Positions 8,200 through 18,650 of a stretch of DNA of 34,221 nucleotides are shown one piece after another (the stretch's first letter is position 1; the number at the start of each line of letters is the position of its first letter). The DNA lies in NCBI GenBank assembly GCA_022496185.1, contig WTXG01000340.1, forward strand, positions 1 to 34,221. Direction: 5' to 3'. The notes below the pieces were generated by a model, which was given only the letters and a program-made list of their open reading frames with translations, searched no databases and had not been told where the DNA came from. The stretch is from Multifurca ochricompacta. Taxonomy: Eukaryota; Basidiomycota; Agaricomycetes; Russulales; Russulaceae. The position numbers and the translations under genes are program-made.

Positions 8200-11018
8200 A
8201 TGGCCGCAGCACTCACCCTTTTCTGTCTCGCTATCGATAACCGAAAAGATTTTATTGGGGACATTTTCAAGGTTAAAATCCAATCGGATGACTGTGCCTC
8301 AGACCTCAAGGATGAAATCAAGGACAAGATGGCTCATCAGTTGGGCCACGTCGATGCTAACCAACTAACTCTTTGGAAGCTATCGACTCCACTATGCATC
8401 GATCCTGAAACCAGTACAATTTCCACTGTCAAAAAAACTATCAGGAAGATCGCTCTCCCCTCCGCTGAGGATGACAAGGCGGGGTTAGGAAATGGTACCG
8501 TTCAGGTCCTTTACCCTACTAGACGGCTGTCCAAGTACTGGAACCGTATCCCAAACGAGGATCATTTGCATGTTATCGTACAGGTGCCATGTAAGTCTCC
8601 ACTGTTATTATGTTGACACACCTGTTTGACAATAATTCAGTTAATTCCCCAGGTAATATCTTGGTCGCCTTGGACTCATCCACACATTCACTCACTTGCC
8701 TTGCACCCACAGAAAATCTTTTAGAGGACCTCCCTGGAGATTCCCCTAAACCCCCGTACGCTGACCTCATCACATTCACTGTCCCCTCGGCACAGCGTTT
8801 CCTATCCCTCAAGAGGATTGATTTTTATACGCGCGAGGTCGAAGTTGCGACTGGGCAACCCCCTTCCTACATTCATGATTTCCTCGGGTCGTTGAATCGT
8901 CAACGTGTGATCTCACCGAATGTGAGTGTGACTATCCTTACCCTTTACCCGTGATTCGCCTCGTTGAGTTCACATTTTATATAGGCGACAGGGTCATCAA
9001 TGTTAAGAGAACATCTCGGGGATTTCTTTGATACCTATTTTCGGGAAGAAACAAATTCAGAAGATCCTGCAACGGTGACGAACAGCGAAATCGGGCTGTA
9101 CTCCCATGTCCTCTCTAGCTCGGAAATCCTAGCAACGGGGAACTTTGGATTTGAAAAAGAGGGACACACTGGCGCCGCTTTCCTGTTCGATGTTGCCGGT
9201 GAATTCAGACGCCTGGCAGGGGAAATTGGTAATGCTGAGTTGTGAGTTGTGATTCAGTTGACGCTTCTTTGTGATCATCTTGTCTGATTCTATGTTATAG
9301 TAGGACCACTTGGTCTTTCCCGCTCCTTGCTGCGCCTCAGAACCAGCCTGGGATTCGACGGCGGTACGGTCCCAGAAGCGATTTTCGCTTAGTGTTGAGG
9401 GGCTTCCCTCATTGCATCATGGAAGTGTCCTCTCATGAAGGTGGTAGGTCGAACGATCAACCAGACCAGAATCGGATGATTTTGCAAGGGTCTTGCCTTG
9501 CGAGACTGGCGAATGCGCTGCGCATGAAGGTGTTTGAAAAGGAACCGATTGTAATCTCGGCAATATTTATCGACAGGAAGTTGGTTGCTCATGAATATCT
9601 CATGTACCAGCCTAACTTGGGGGACAACAAGGTAAGATGGCCAGATTGAGGACCAGTTGTGTGATTGACGTATGAATTTTTGTTAGGTATTATACCACGA
9701 GAAGACATTCGATCTATCTAAACCAAAGCAAGCATTCGAATTCATTTTCCGACTGTACAATCTTATATCAAGAGCAATCAACGATAACGGAAAGCTGGAT
9801 GACGACTTATTAACCGAGCTCATCAATTTGAAGGATAAATTCCCTTACACCCAGTATCCCGCACTGACGACTGACCAAATGAGTAATAATAAAAAGAAGA
9901 ATCCGAACCCTAGTGCCAGCAATGATGGCGCAAGTGGTTCTAGGAAGCGCCCGCGAACCGAGGGGGGGAATACACAGAAGCGAGGAGACGTCCTTGAGGG
10001 TAGACCCGTGCAGGAATCTCTTGAGGATGCTGGGTACATGATCACCCAGCAAGAGGACGACCGGGTAGTTGCTCAGGTGGGTGTCCCTTTATTACTTTTC
10101 ATCGCTTGCAGCTCACCACCTGGATTATAGCTCACGTCGAGAATGCGCACTGCGAGGTCGCGTGACGGCGCGCCCGTTGTGCTAAAGCTCCTTGATGACG
10201 ACACGGACGAGCTGAAGATATTGCAATACCTCAGCAAGTTCAAATTACCATCGAATCACGCCATCGAGCTTCATGGTCTTGTCGACCTCACGATCGGAAG
10301 GGTGATCGCGTTGCCCTGTAGGACACCCCTTGATGTTTATTTCCGCTCGTGGTATCCTGGTCGATCAACGGTATCACTCCAGACGCAGCTCCTCGAAGGG
10401 GTCGCCTTTCTGCATGAACACAAAATCGCTCATCTTGACCTGAAGCCTGGGAACGTGGTGGTCGACAGTAAAAGCGACCGATATTGTCCCCGACTCTCAA
10501 TTATCGACTTTGGATTGTCTGTTCTTGTCGAGGACGAAGAGACGATGATTGAAGGGTATCGCGGGACTCGAACATGGACTGCGCCGGAGGTTGGAACATC
10601 GGATGACCCGGATACGAAGTACAATCCTATCCTTGCTGACCGGTGGGCTTGTGGACGAATGATCGATTATCTCGAGGATCATGATCTCGAGGGTGACAAC
10701 AGTTGGGGGGTCTTGCGCAAGCTGTGCGAAGCGCTGTTGGCTGATAATCCGAGATCACGGCCGTCTGTTTCAGAGGTGTTGGAGAAGTATGGACTGTATG
10801 AGAGGGACAGGGTGGTTAAACGTCGGGCAGGGGAGGACGAGATGGATGTGTTACGGAAGCGGATTCGTGTGAATTGGTAAGTCGTGCAGGTTTTCTGGCG
10901 GGCCAGGTGGTGATCTGAACGTGGACACAGTGCAGAGGATATTGTGAATATCAACGGGCCGACATTGAAAATGGAAATGGATGATGGGATGAATGGGAAT
11001 TGGATCGCGTGCAGTTAG
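8200..11018 (+). CDS. Crinkler-like protein with nuclease-like and protein kinase domains
   Basis: Seven exons (8200-8590, 8653-8921, 8985-9241, 9301-9631, 9687-10076, 10131-10876, 10931-11018) join in phase to about 823 residues. Residues 1-133 match the Crinkler N-terminal header, a ubiquitin-like domain: it opens LTLFCLAID, then LTLWKLSTPL, then YPTRRLSKYW with PNEDHLHVIV. Residues about 300-450 look like the PD-(D/E)XK nuclease fold seen in this class (D332, then E346 in IMEVSS, with Ser where Lys is usual). A basic SRKRPR (501-506) is a likely nuclear signal. Residues about 550-790 are a protein kinase: VVLK Lys565, HLDLKPGN Asp649, DFG Asp672, APE 697-699; the glycine loop is not obvious. 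The last intron is optional: without it a stop follows at 10880. Crinklers are secreted or nuclear effectors in oomycetes and chytrids; the fungal role is largely unknown. Function here is inference. Confidence 0.85.
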
Positions 11019-11474
11019 ATGAGAGGGTTTTTACGAGGGTACTAGGCACGCGTGATAGGACATGATTAGAAGATGATTCGTGTGGATTGTATTTTTAGGG
11101 CGTTGTATGAGGATATGGTAAATAGATTAGAGAACAGTCTCAAACTGCGACCAACACTTGTACATCCGTTTGAACTTGGCATTGGAAAGCACGCACACTG
11201 AAAATGTTTTACGTTTTGGATCTCGCCTCAACTGACTTTTTGCAAGTTCACTAGCTGTTTCAATAATGAAGCAACTGCTAGTGCGTTGCAATATGGAATA
11301 ATGTGAACGATGATTGGCAGGTCTCAATGTTAAAGGGGAGTTTTGGAAAGTGAACCGACAGGATTGATTCCACACTGCACACACAACACTTTCCTTATCC
11401 AGTTCAGTTTTCAAGTGGAAGCGGGTACCATGATGTGTAGTAAATAACATATCTGTTACCTAAATAATAACAAC
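11019..11474. other. Intergenic stretch, no gene seen
   Basis: This is the 3' flank of the Crinkler gene up to the start of repeat copy R. No motif-bearing frame, RNA gene or match to the neighbouring repeats was seen. Confidence 0.5.
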
Positions 11475-13045
11475 TTCCATTCGACGACCGTTGGACAACA
11501 CACACTAAGAAAACGATCTCCAAAGCGAATGTTGTAGAATTCAACGAACAACAAACTTTGACACACACTTCAGAAGCTAGTAAACAGAATAGTCCTCTCA
11601 GAAAGTCACAAAAATACAAGAGAGAGCAGCGAATCTCACGGAAGAGGTATCAGCTTGATCGTAACACGTCCATAAACTTTCCCGAATACCGTCGCCGACA
11701 AGTCCACATAAATCCAACCATTTGAATAATAGAACCTCGCGTCTCCACGAACAACCGAGACGCCGAAAGTCACTTTCACTCCGTCTGTGAGATTTCCCTT
11801 GACTTTAGCCAACTGATACGTCCCAATGATCGGGATCTTGACAGAGAATGCTGCATCGATTTCGAGTGTGCTCTACTCGACGTAGCCTTTCAGCTGAAAT
11901 CAAACCCAATCAGCGATAGTGTCGCCATTCGGAAGGGTAAAGAATATAACTAACAATCCAGGTAACTGCCCAGAGTGGGACCTCGATATCAAAGTCAATC
12001 CGATCGCTATCGCCCTCTGCGTAAACAGGAGGACCGGCTATGGCGTAGACGTGAATGAGTTCGCCAGTCTTCTCATGTTTATACGAGTTGAGATGGCCTA
12101 CGAGCCATTGCCTGAGAGTTATAAATCGTCGGGCTCGTCAGAATGAGTAAATAGGGAGTGTAGGTGTAAGTCATGTCGAATTGGAGTACTGGAGTAGGAT
12201 GGAGAACAGTTGTCAGATCATCTACTAATGTATTTATACAATTCAGAACAGATGGTCAAGAGCAAGAAGAGTGACAGAGTGTCCAGTAAAGGGTAGCTGT
12301 TAGGTTCGAAATAGCACGGCAGGTGAGACAAGAGTGGATGGCCTCGGAATTGTTCCGGAAACTAGAACTAGTTGCGCATAACTTGCCTCTAGTGGAGGTG
12401 TCGTGCCCTAGCTGTTGAAGGATAATGATAATGCTTCCGGTACCGGTCGACTAGGCCATGAGATCGAGTGACTGTAGAGTGCCTCAGAACCACAAGAAAT
12501 AGAATAGGTTATAGAATACACGAAATATTCGCAGTTTCAAATGGGCTCTGATGCGGCTTTGACGTGACGAGCATCCTGAAATTCAGGGTCATGAGATGTC
12601 TCCGAGTAGCATTTCAGAGAACTACCCCTGTAGTGATGCAGGGCCCGTTATTTCGATAACAATAACGGAGAGTTGGCAGAAGTAATGTTTTAAAGTAGTC
12701 AGAGTACTACATTTCAGAGCAACAGAGTAGTGATACACCATAAACCGGGGAACGCCTCTTCCCGCTAGATTAGGGAGCAATTTTGAGAATTTCTCAGGAT
12801 TCGAAGCATGCTCACAACACCGGCAAGGACTGCAAAGAACCAGGAATGAAGGACAGGCTTGGCACAGATAGCAATCAGGAGCGGCGTGCGGGCAGAGTGT
12901 AAGAACAGGAACAAGAACCACCACCACCACCACCACCAGAACCAGACGACAACATTAAATTTTATTACATAAGTTACAGATCTATTCTGTGTTATGTAAG
13001 CAGGTACAGGTCGCGTACCGCACACCGCCCCAGACCTGTCTCACT
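11475..13045 (-). repeat. Segmental repeat copy R (reverse)
   Basis: This is the reverse complement of about 3000-4560. From right to left it holds the conserved 5' segment, the TATA box (12231-12238), the two-exon gene remnant and its 3' flank. It stops near the AACAACTTCCATTC stretch and so lacks the U6 part present in F1 and F2. An expanded CCA/CAC run lies at about 12917-12940, where F1 has a shorter version. It abuts copy F2 head to head with only about 25-30 bases between. Confidence 0.8.
11636..12174 (-). pseudogene. Repeat-family gene copy R, broken
   Basis: This has the same 539-base start-to-stop span as the copies at 3870 and 13721. The ATG is at 12174-12172 and the final TGA at 11638-11636. 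Exon 1 carries the same one-base insertion as F1 and F2. Exon 2 has a further in-frame stop: the Lys codon of VEK is TAG. It is therefore a pseudogene of the unrecognised beta-rich family. Confidence 0.65.
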
Positions 13046-13720
13046 GATGATGTTCCATTCCATACATTCAGTCTTTACTCACCTCGCGAGCACTCTTCAA
13101 ATCCTGAGAAGTTCTTAAAATTGCTCCCATATTTTGAGGCAATCTATGATGCACTACCACTGTGCTGCTTTGAAATACAGTTCTCTCGCCAGTCGAAAAC
13201 ATCAATTCTGCAAACTCTCACTTATTGTTATCGAACGAACCAGCTTTTCATTGCCACATGGGTAGCTTTCTGAAATCCCACTCGGAGACATCTCATGGCC
13301 CGGAAATCTTGGTTGCTCATCCTATCACAAATGTATATCAAATTGCGGACATATCGCCCATTACTACAACCAAATACTACATAATCAGGCATCATGTATC
13401 AATTTTGATCCAAGGCACTCTACAGTCACTTGATCTCATGGCCTAGTCGACCGGTACCAGAAACATTATCCTTATCCTTCAACGGCTAGACGACACCTCC
13501 ACCAGAGACAAGTTATGCGCAACTAGTTCTAGTTTCCGGAACAATTCCGAGACCATCCACTCTTGTCTCACCTGCCGTGCTATATCGAACTTAACAGCTA
13601 CCCTTTATCGGACACTCTGACACTCGTCTTGTTCTTGATTATCTGTTCTGAAATGTATAAATACAATGGTAGATGACCTGACAACTGTTCTCCATCCTAC
13701 CCCCAGTACTCCAATTCGAC

Positions 13721-14259
13721 ATGACTTACACCTACACTCCCTATTTACTCATTCTGACGAGCCCGACGATTTATAACTCTTAAGCAATGGCTCGTAGGCC
13801 ATCACAACTCGTACGAACATGAGAAGACTGGCGAACTCATTCACGTCTACGCCATAGCCGGTTCTCCTGTTTATGCAGAGGGCGATAGTGACCGGATTGA
13901 CTTTGATATCGAGGTCCCACTCTGGGGAGTTACCTGGATTGTTAGTTATATTCTTTGCTGTTTTAAATTGTGACTCGGTCGCTGATTGGGTTTGATTTCA
14001 GCTGAAAGGCTACGTCGAGAAGAGCACACTCGAAATCGATGCAGCATTCTCTGTCAAGATCCCGATCATTGGGACGTATCAGTAGGCTAAAGTCAAGGGA
14101 AATCTCACAGACAGAGTGAAAGTGACTTTCGGCGTCTCGGTAGTTCATGGAGACGCGAGGTTCTATTATTCGAATGGTTGGATTTATGTGGACTTGTCGG
14201 CGACGGTATTCGGGAAAGTTTATGGACGTGTTACGATCAAGCTGATACCTCTTCCGTGA
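13721..14259 (+). pseudogene. Repeat-family gene copy F2, broken
   Basis: The ATG at 13721 lies 48 bases past its TATA box at 13666-13673. After 22 codons the frame meets TAA at the shared insertion site (AACTCTTAAGC). In exon 2, the Leu codon following GTYQ is TAG, a second independent lesion. The intron has also diverged from F1 (TGCTGTTTTAAATTG in place of the F1 middle). It is a pseudogene of the unrecognised family. Confidence 0.65.
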
Positions 14260-14805
14260 GATTCGCTGCTCTCTCTTGTATTTTTGTGACTTTCTGAGAG
14301 GACTATTCTGTTTACTAGCTTCTGAAGTGTGTGTCAAAGTTTGTTGTTGGTTGAATTCTACAACATTTGCTTTGGAGATCGTTTTCTTAGTGTATGTTGT
14401 CCAACTGTCGTTGAATGGAAGTTGTTATTGTGGGTGGCTCAATTAAAGGTGTCGATGTTTTGAGGTGGAACGAAACTGGATCACTCCTTCAATCATGTAG
14501 TCTGAGCCTTTGAATTGATTTGAGGACGCCTTTACACTGTACGATCGTGAGACCATGTGATACCGATCTATCGGATACTACGAGGAGACCGTTTGCTACT
14601 ATTGAAGACTGAGGTATGCAATGAGACAGGGATGAGAACTGACCTTTTGTGGAGGACAAGATAACCGGGGAAGGCAGGACGGGCCGGAACGAGCGGAGCG
14701 GACGTGATGGGAGAGCAGAGTGTTTGCTCTTGTTTGGCGAAACCCAGCAAAATAAAGAAAATTTATTCTAACAGGGTTTGTGAATTGTTGAGTGATTTAA
14801 TAATT

Positions 14806-14935
14806 GTTCCCTCCCATCGGGATGCATACGAAAATATTGGAACGATACAGAGAAGATTAGCATGGTCCTCGCACAAGGAATGACATGCTGTTTCAGATTT
14901 GGTAGACCCTACGGGTCTCAATATATTTTTATTTT
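14806..14935 (+). ncRNA. U6 snRNA-like copy, probably a pseudogene
   Basis: It matches the U6 at 5240 through ATTGGAACGATACAGAGA and GATTAGCATGG. The 5' stem-loop has lost its UUCG loop (CTCCCATCGGG), and the internal stem-loop has several changes (GGTCCTCGCACAAGGAATGACATGC, including an inserted A) that would disturb the catalytic stem. The 3' hairpin (AGACCC-TAC-GGGTCT) and T-rich end persist. It is probably inactive, but a variant U6 cannot be excluded. Confidence 0.65.
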
Positions 14936-15010
14936 TATTGGCCTGACTGACTCCACTACGGGTCATTCTCTCCTGACTCTTACACATCCTTCTATTTTTT
15001 ACAATATGAG

Positions 15011-15417
15011 TGATGATGAACGTATTGGGTGGCTGTGTATAACATATGGTGGTGTCCTACATGACCATGTTCCCATGTTGAGGTTGTGGGCCTTTCCCAC
15101 CACTTCTCAATGTTAAGTATAGTTCGGTTTAAGAGAAAATAGGACTATTTACTTGAGACAATATAATATTAATTGTATTTACTATTTTATATGTACTCGT
15201 CTTCCTTTTCCTGCTTCCCTCACTTATTGACATTGCACTGCATTGAAGCATAGCCAATAGTACATCCTACTAGCACAGGATTTAATGGCTGACTCGAACC
15301 CAGCCACGCCACGAGTTAATATAAATATATTGTGGATATGGTGGAGATGAGTCGACTGACCCTGTTTGCTGCACCTTGTCAACATTTACGAGTTTTCTTT
15401 TTTTTTTTTTTTTTACA
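15011..15417. other. Intergenic stretch and 5' region of the DUF6535 gene
   Basis: No gene seen. A run of about 16 Ts ends just before the ATG at 15418. A GGTTCGAGTC-like sequence on the minus strand near 15290-15305 resembles a tRNA T-arm, but no complete cloverleaf forms. Confidence 0.5.
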
Positions 15418-17464
15418 ATGAGCCAACATGCAAACCCCAACCGTGATGCCGCTCAAATCGACCCGGAAGGTGAGTGAGAGAAAGTTCAACCACACTTGAC
15501 GTTCCTTTAAAAAAAAAATTCTTGCTCATTACATTCCGCAGATCTCCAACGTGCGGAGAAGATACCAGGTTAGTAGTTACTTCACATCTGGTTTTCTTTC
15601 CTAAGGTATACTAATGATGATGATGATGATGTGGACTTCAACACAGAAACGGATATTGAGTATGTGGATTCGTCCGCGCAACTCTGGGCTGTTGTTATTA
15701 AGGAGGGTGAGAAATATGACGAGACACTCGTAGAAAAATGGAAGGGTGATATGGATGGCATCCTCATCTTTGTGCGTTTTTTTTTTTTTTTCCATCCACC
15801 CAATCTTACTGAAGTGTTTGAAATAACACATGTAGACGGGTCTTTTCTCTGCTACCGTCTCCGCTTTCATCATAGACGGATACAAATATCTTTCCAGGAA
15901 CTCTAATGACACAACCGTCCAGCTCCTCACCCAAATAACCCAGCAGCTCTCAGCATCAGCAACAGGATCAGTACCCCCCCCTCCTTTCACATTACCTCCC
16001 TTCAATTACCCTTCCTCCATGCTAAAGGTAAACATACTATGGTTCCTCAGTCTCGGCCTAAGTGTTTCATGCGCACTGGCAGCTACCCTCATTCAACAAT
16101 GGGCGCGTAACTATCTGTTGACAACTCGGCTTCCATCATCCCCTCAACGCCGTGCGCGCGTGCGAGCTTATCTGTTTCAAGGCTTGCACAAATTTCGACT
16201 TGATTCTATCGTGAATACAGTACCCATTCTCCTCCACGCCTCCGTCTTTCTCTTTTTCACCGGCCTTGTCGAATTTCTCTTCCAAATCACCAACACGGTT
16301 GCCTACATCTTTTTGTCCTTTGTCATCGTCTGCGCCATAGTCTACATCGGACTCACTCTCTTACCTCTCTTCTATCGCGATTGTCCTTATCGGACACCGA
16401 TGTCTGGACCACTTTGGCGTTTCCTCCAGGCGATACAGGTCGCTTTCTTTGCCTTGTGTCGTCGCGTCTACAAAGTGATTGTGCCGAACTGGACTCCCAG
16501 ACTTTTAAATCTGAAGGGGTACGTGGGAAAATGCAAAGAGCGTCTTTTGGGGGGTTTACAGCACGACCTTGAGAGACGTGCGATAAGCGCATCCCAAGAT
16601 CTCGATACCTCTGCATTACGTTGGACATTACAATCCCTTCGTGGTCCTTCCGAACTCGAATCGTTCATTGCGGGTATTCCAGGTTTCCTAGGATCAATAA
16701 CGATCACATCGGAGCAACCTCAACTTACACCTCCCTCAATCACACTCTATAACCTCTTACATCTAAATGACGTACATCTCGGTCTTCGAATCGGACATTT
16801 ACTCAAGACGCAAGTGCATACACCCATCGCATCCCTTGACACTCTGTGGCATATCACACGATGGTATAACGCTGTCAATCTCGGTCAATGGGACAACGCG
16901 TTTGGGGAAGCTACGGTAGATGCACTCCATGCTCTCAAAGGTTCACGCGACTCAACCATTGCCCTAACTGCACGTTGCTCTGCTGCACTTGGCGTGCGAG
17001 TAGTACTCAAAGACCTTGGACGCGTTCACTCACAATCGCCTGTGAAGACGCTGCGGGTCATGGAGCTACATAAAACATTACAAACGTTACTACTGATGAT
17101 GGACACCCAGGAATCAATACAAGAAGAACTTTTGACGGATGAAGACTTTATCCGTGATGGTCATTTACTCAATTTGGCTCATGTACTGATAGGAGTTATT
17201 CCCCTTCTCTCGGATGTTGATGAGACGAGAGCTAAAGTTCTATGGGACACCCTCGAGACTCTCCGTATCGGCCTCGATCTCTCCGCAACATCACAGAAGG
17301 CACGAAGTACAATCACCCATGCATGGGAAGTTTATGAGAGAGAATTAATTATCTGGTCTTCTTCTCAAACTCGTCGTCAACAACTACCGGGAAGTATGGA
17401 TCGCTACAAATCCAAGATGCAAGCTTTAGTGGCACCCACGGTTCTGGAAATCCAAGCTTTATAA
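15418..17464 (+). CDS. DUF6535-type membrane protein
   Basis: Four exons (15418-15469, 15542-15568, 15647-15771, 15836-17464) join to about 610 residues. The conserved block typical of basidiomycete DUF6535 proteins is clear: LWAVVIKEGEKYDETLVEKW, KGDMDGILIF and, across the third intron, TGLFSATVSAFIIDGYK, then DTTVQLLTQITQQL, then VNILWFLSLGLSVSCALAAT and IQQWAR. There are four likely membrane segments at about residues 62-85, 133-155, 183-210 and 215-240. The long soluble C-terminal part has no motif I recognise. The 27-base second exon is uncertain: the third exon could use a nearer AAG acceptor, but that intron would be only 37 bases. The family's function is unknown; these genes are abundant and often multicopy in mushroom genomes. 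Confidence 0.82.
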
Positions 17465-18650
17465 TAACTGACCTGGTTTCAAACAACCCCGAGGGGTGGG
17501 GGGAACAAAAAAAAAAAAAAAAAAGAAAAAAAACTGATTGAATCGCAAGATACCACCACGCCGCTTTCGAGTTTAAAGTTTGCTCTTTTTTTTTTATTTT
17601 CATTTTCATTTATTCTCTTGTAGCATAATACTCCTTCCTTACGCCTCCTGAGGTATTTAAGAACTAGCTAGCTACACACATATATCGGGGGCAGTTTGGG
17701 CGAGTCCACGAAATATCAATTGTAGAGTTAAAAAAAAAAAATAATAATAATTTGTTTTAAAGAGTTTTTTTTTTTTTTGTATAAACAAGTAATAAATCTG
17801 GTGTTGGTTCATTTCTCTTAGTACGTTGCTTACTTGCTGCCTTTTTGCTGCTGCTCAAACACCACAAACACACACACATCATCCAATCCATTCTCTTAAA
17901 ATTTAATGAAATGAAGAGCTTGAAAGGTAACGTAACGTTACAATACGACGACTCAAAAAGTTGTGTTGTATACTTTGTGGGGGCGGGGGCGGGGGTGTGG
18001 TTTCGAAAAATTCAGCAACCTCGCTCTGACTACTTCTCCAACTATGTTTTTTTATTTTATTCAAGTTGCGTGCGATCACCCGTACCTTGAAGGCACTGTA
18101 TATAATAAAAATCCTAAAAATTCTGAGAATCGAGCCAAAAATAAAAATAAAAATAAAAAGGGGCCTCCTCCATCATGTTTTTTATTATTTTATTTTATTT
18201 TATTTTATTTTTTAATACTTTCCCCCCTTTTCTCCCTCTATTCCCTCTCTTTCTTTCTCACTCAAAGAAAAAAAAAAAGTGTTGAGCATATAAAAAAAGA
18301 AAAAAGAAACATAAGGGATTTTTTGGGTATTTCAATAATTTTTTCTCTTTTCCCCGGGGGCAGCCAGCCTATATATATATATATATCACGCACAACAATT
18401 AATAAAATGATCATGTGTGTGTGCTGTGGTGTGGTGTGTGGTGTGAGGGTGAATGTGTGTGAGAGTGAGTGAGTGTAGAGCAATGCAATGCAAAAGGGGG
18501 ATATAAATAAGTACTAGTACTAAGTAATAGTTAAAATAACACGGGGGTTTGGCGCGTAAACTTACAAAAAAGAAAAGAAAAACGAAAAAAAAAACAACGG
18601 TAGCGCTAAGCTGTGGATGGGTACGAGTCGAGTGTAAAAAAGACATGGGG
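17465..18650. other. Intergenic stretch between convergent genes
   Basis: This holds the 3' flanks of the DUF6535 gene (plus) and the histidine kinase (minus). The DNA is AT-rich, with A and T runs, TTTTA repeats near 18181-18215, a TATATA run near 18372 and GT-rich DNA near 18415-18475. Only short biased frames are present. An AATAAA near 17791 could serve as a polyadenylation signal for the upstream gene. Confidence 0.5.

Larger units (their letters stand above)
13070..15010 (+). repeat. Segmental repeat copy F2 (forward)
   Basis: A direct copy of about 3233-5440, starting at the GCGAGCACTCTTCAAATC stretch and running through the gene remnant and the second U6 to the GACTGACTCCACTA stretch after it. 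It is shorter than F1 because DNA between the gene and U6 is missing (about 4560-4760 of F1 is largely absent). With copy R it makes an imperfect palindrome centred near 13058. Confidence 0.8.

Noticed and set aside
15286..15306. tRNA-like T-arm sequence (GGTTCGAGTC on the minus strand)
   Set aside because: No pairing acceptor stem, D-arm or anticodon arm could be built around it.
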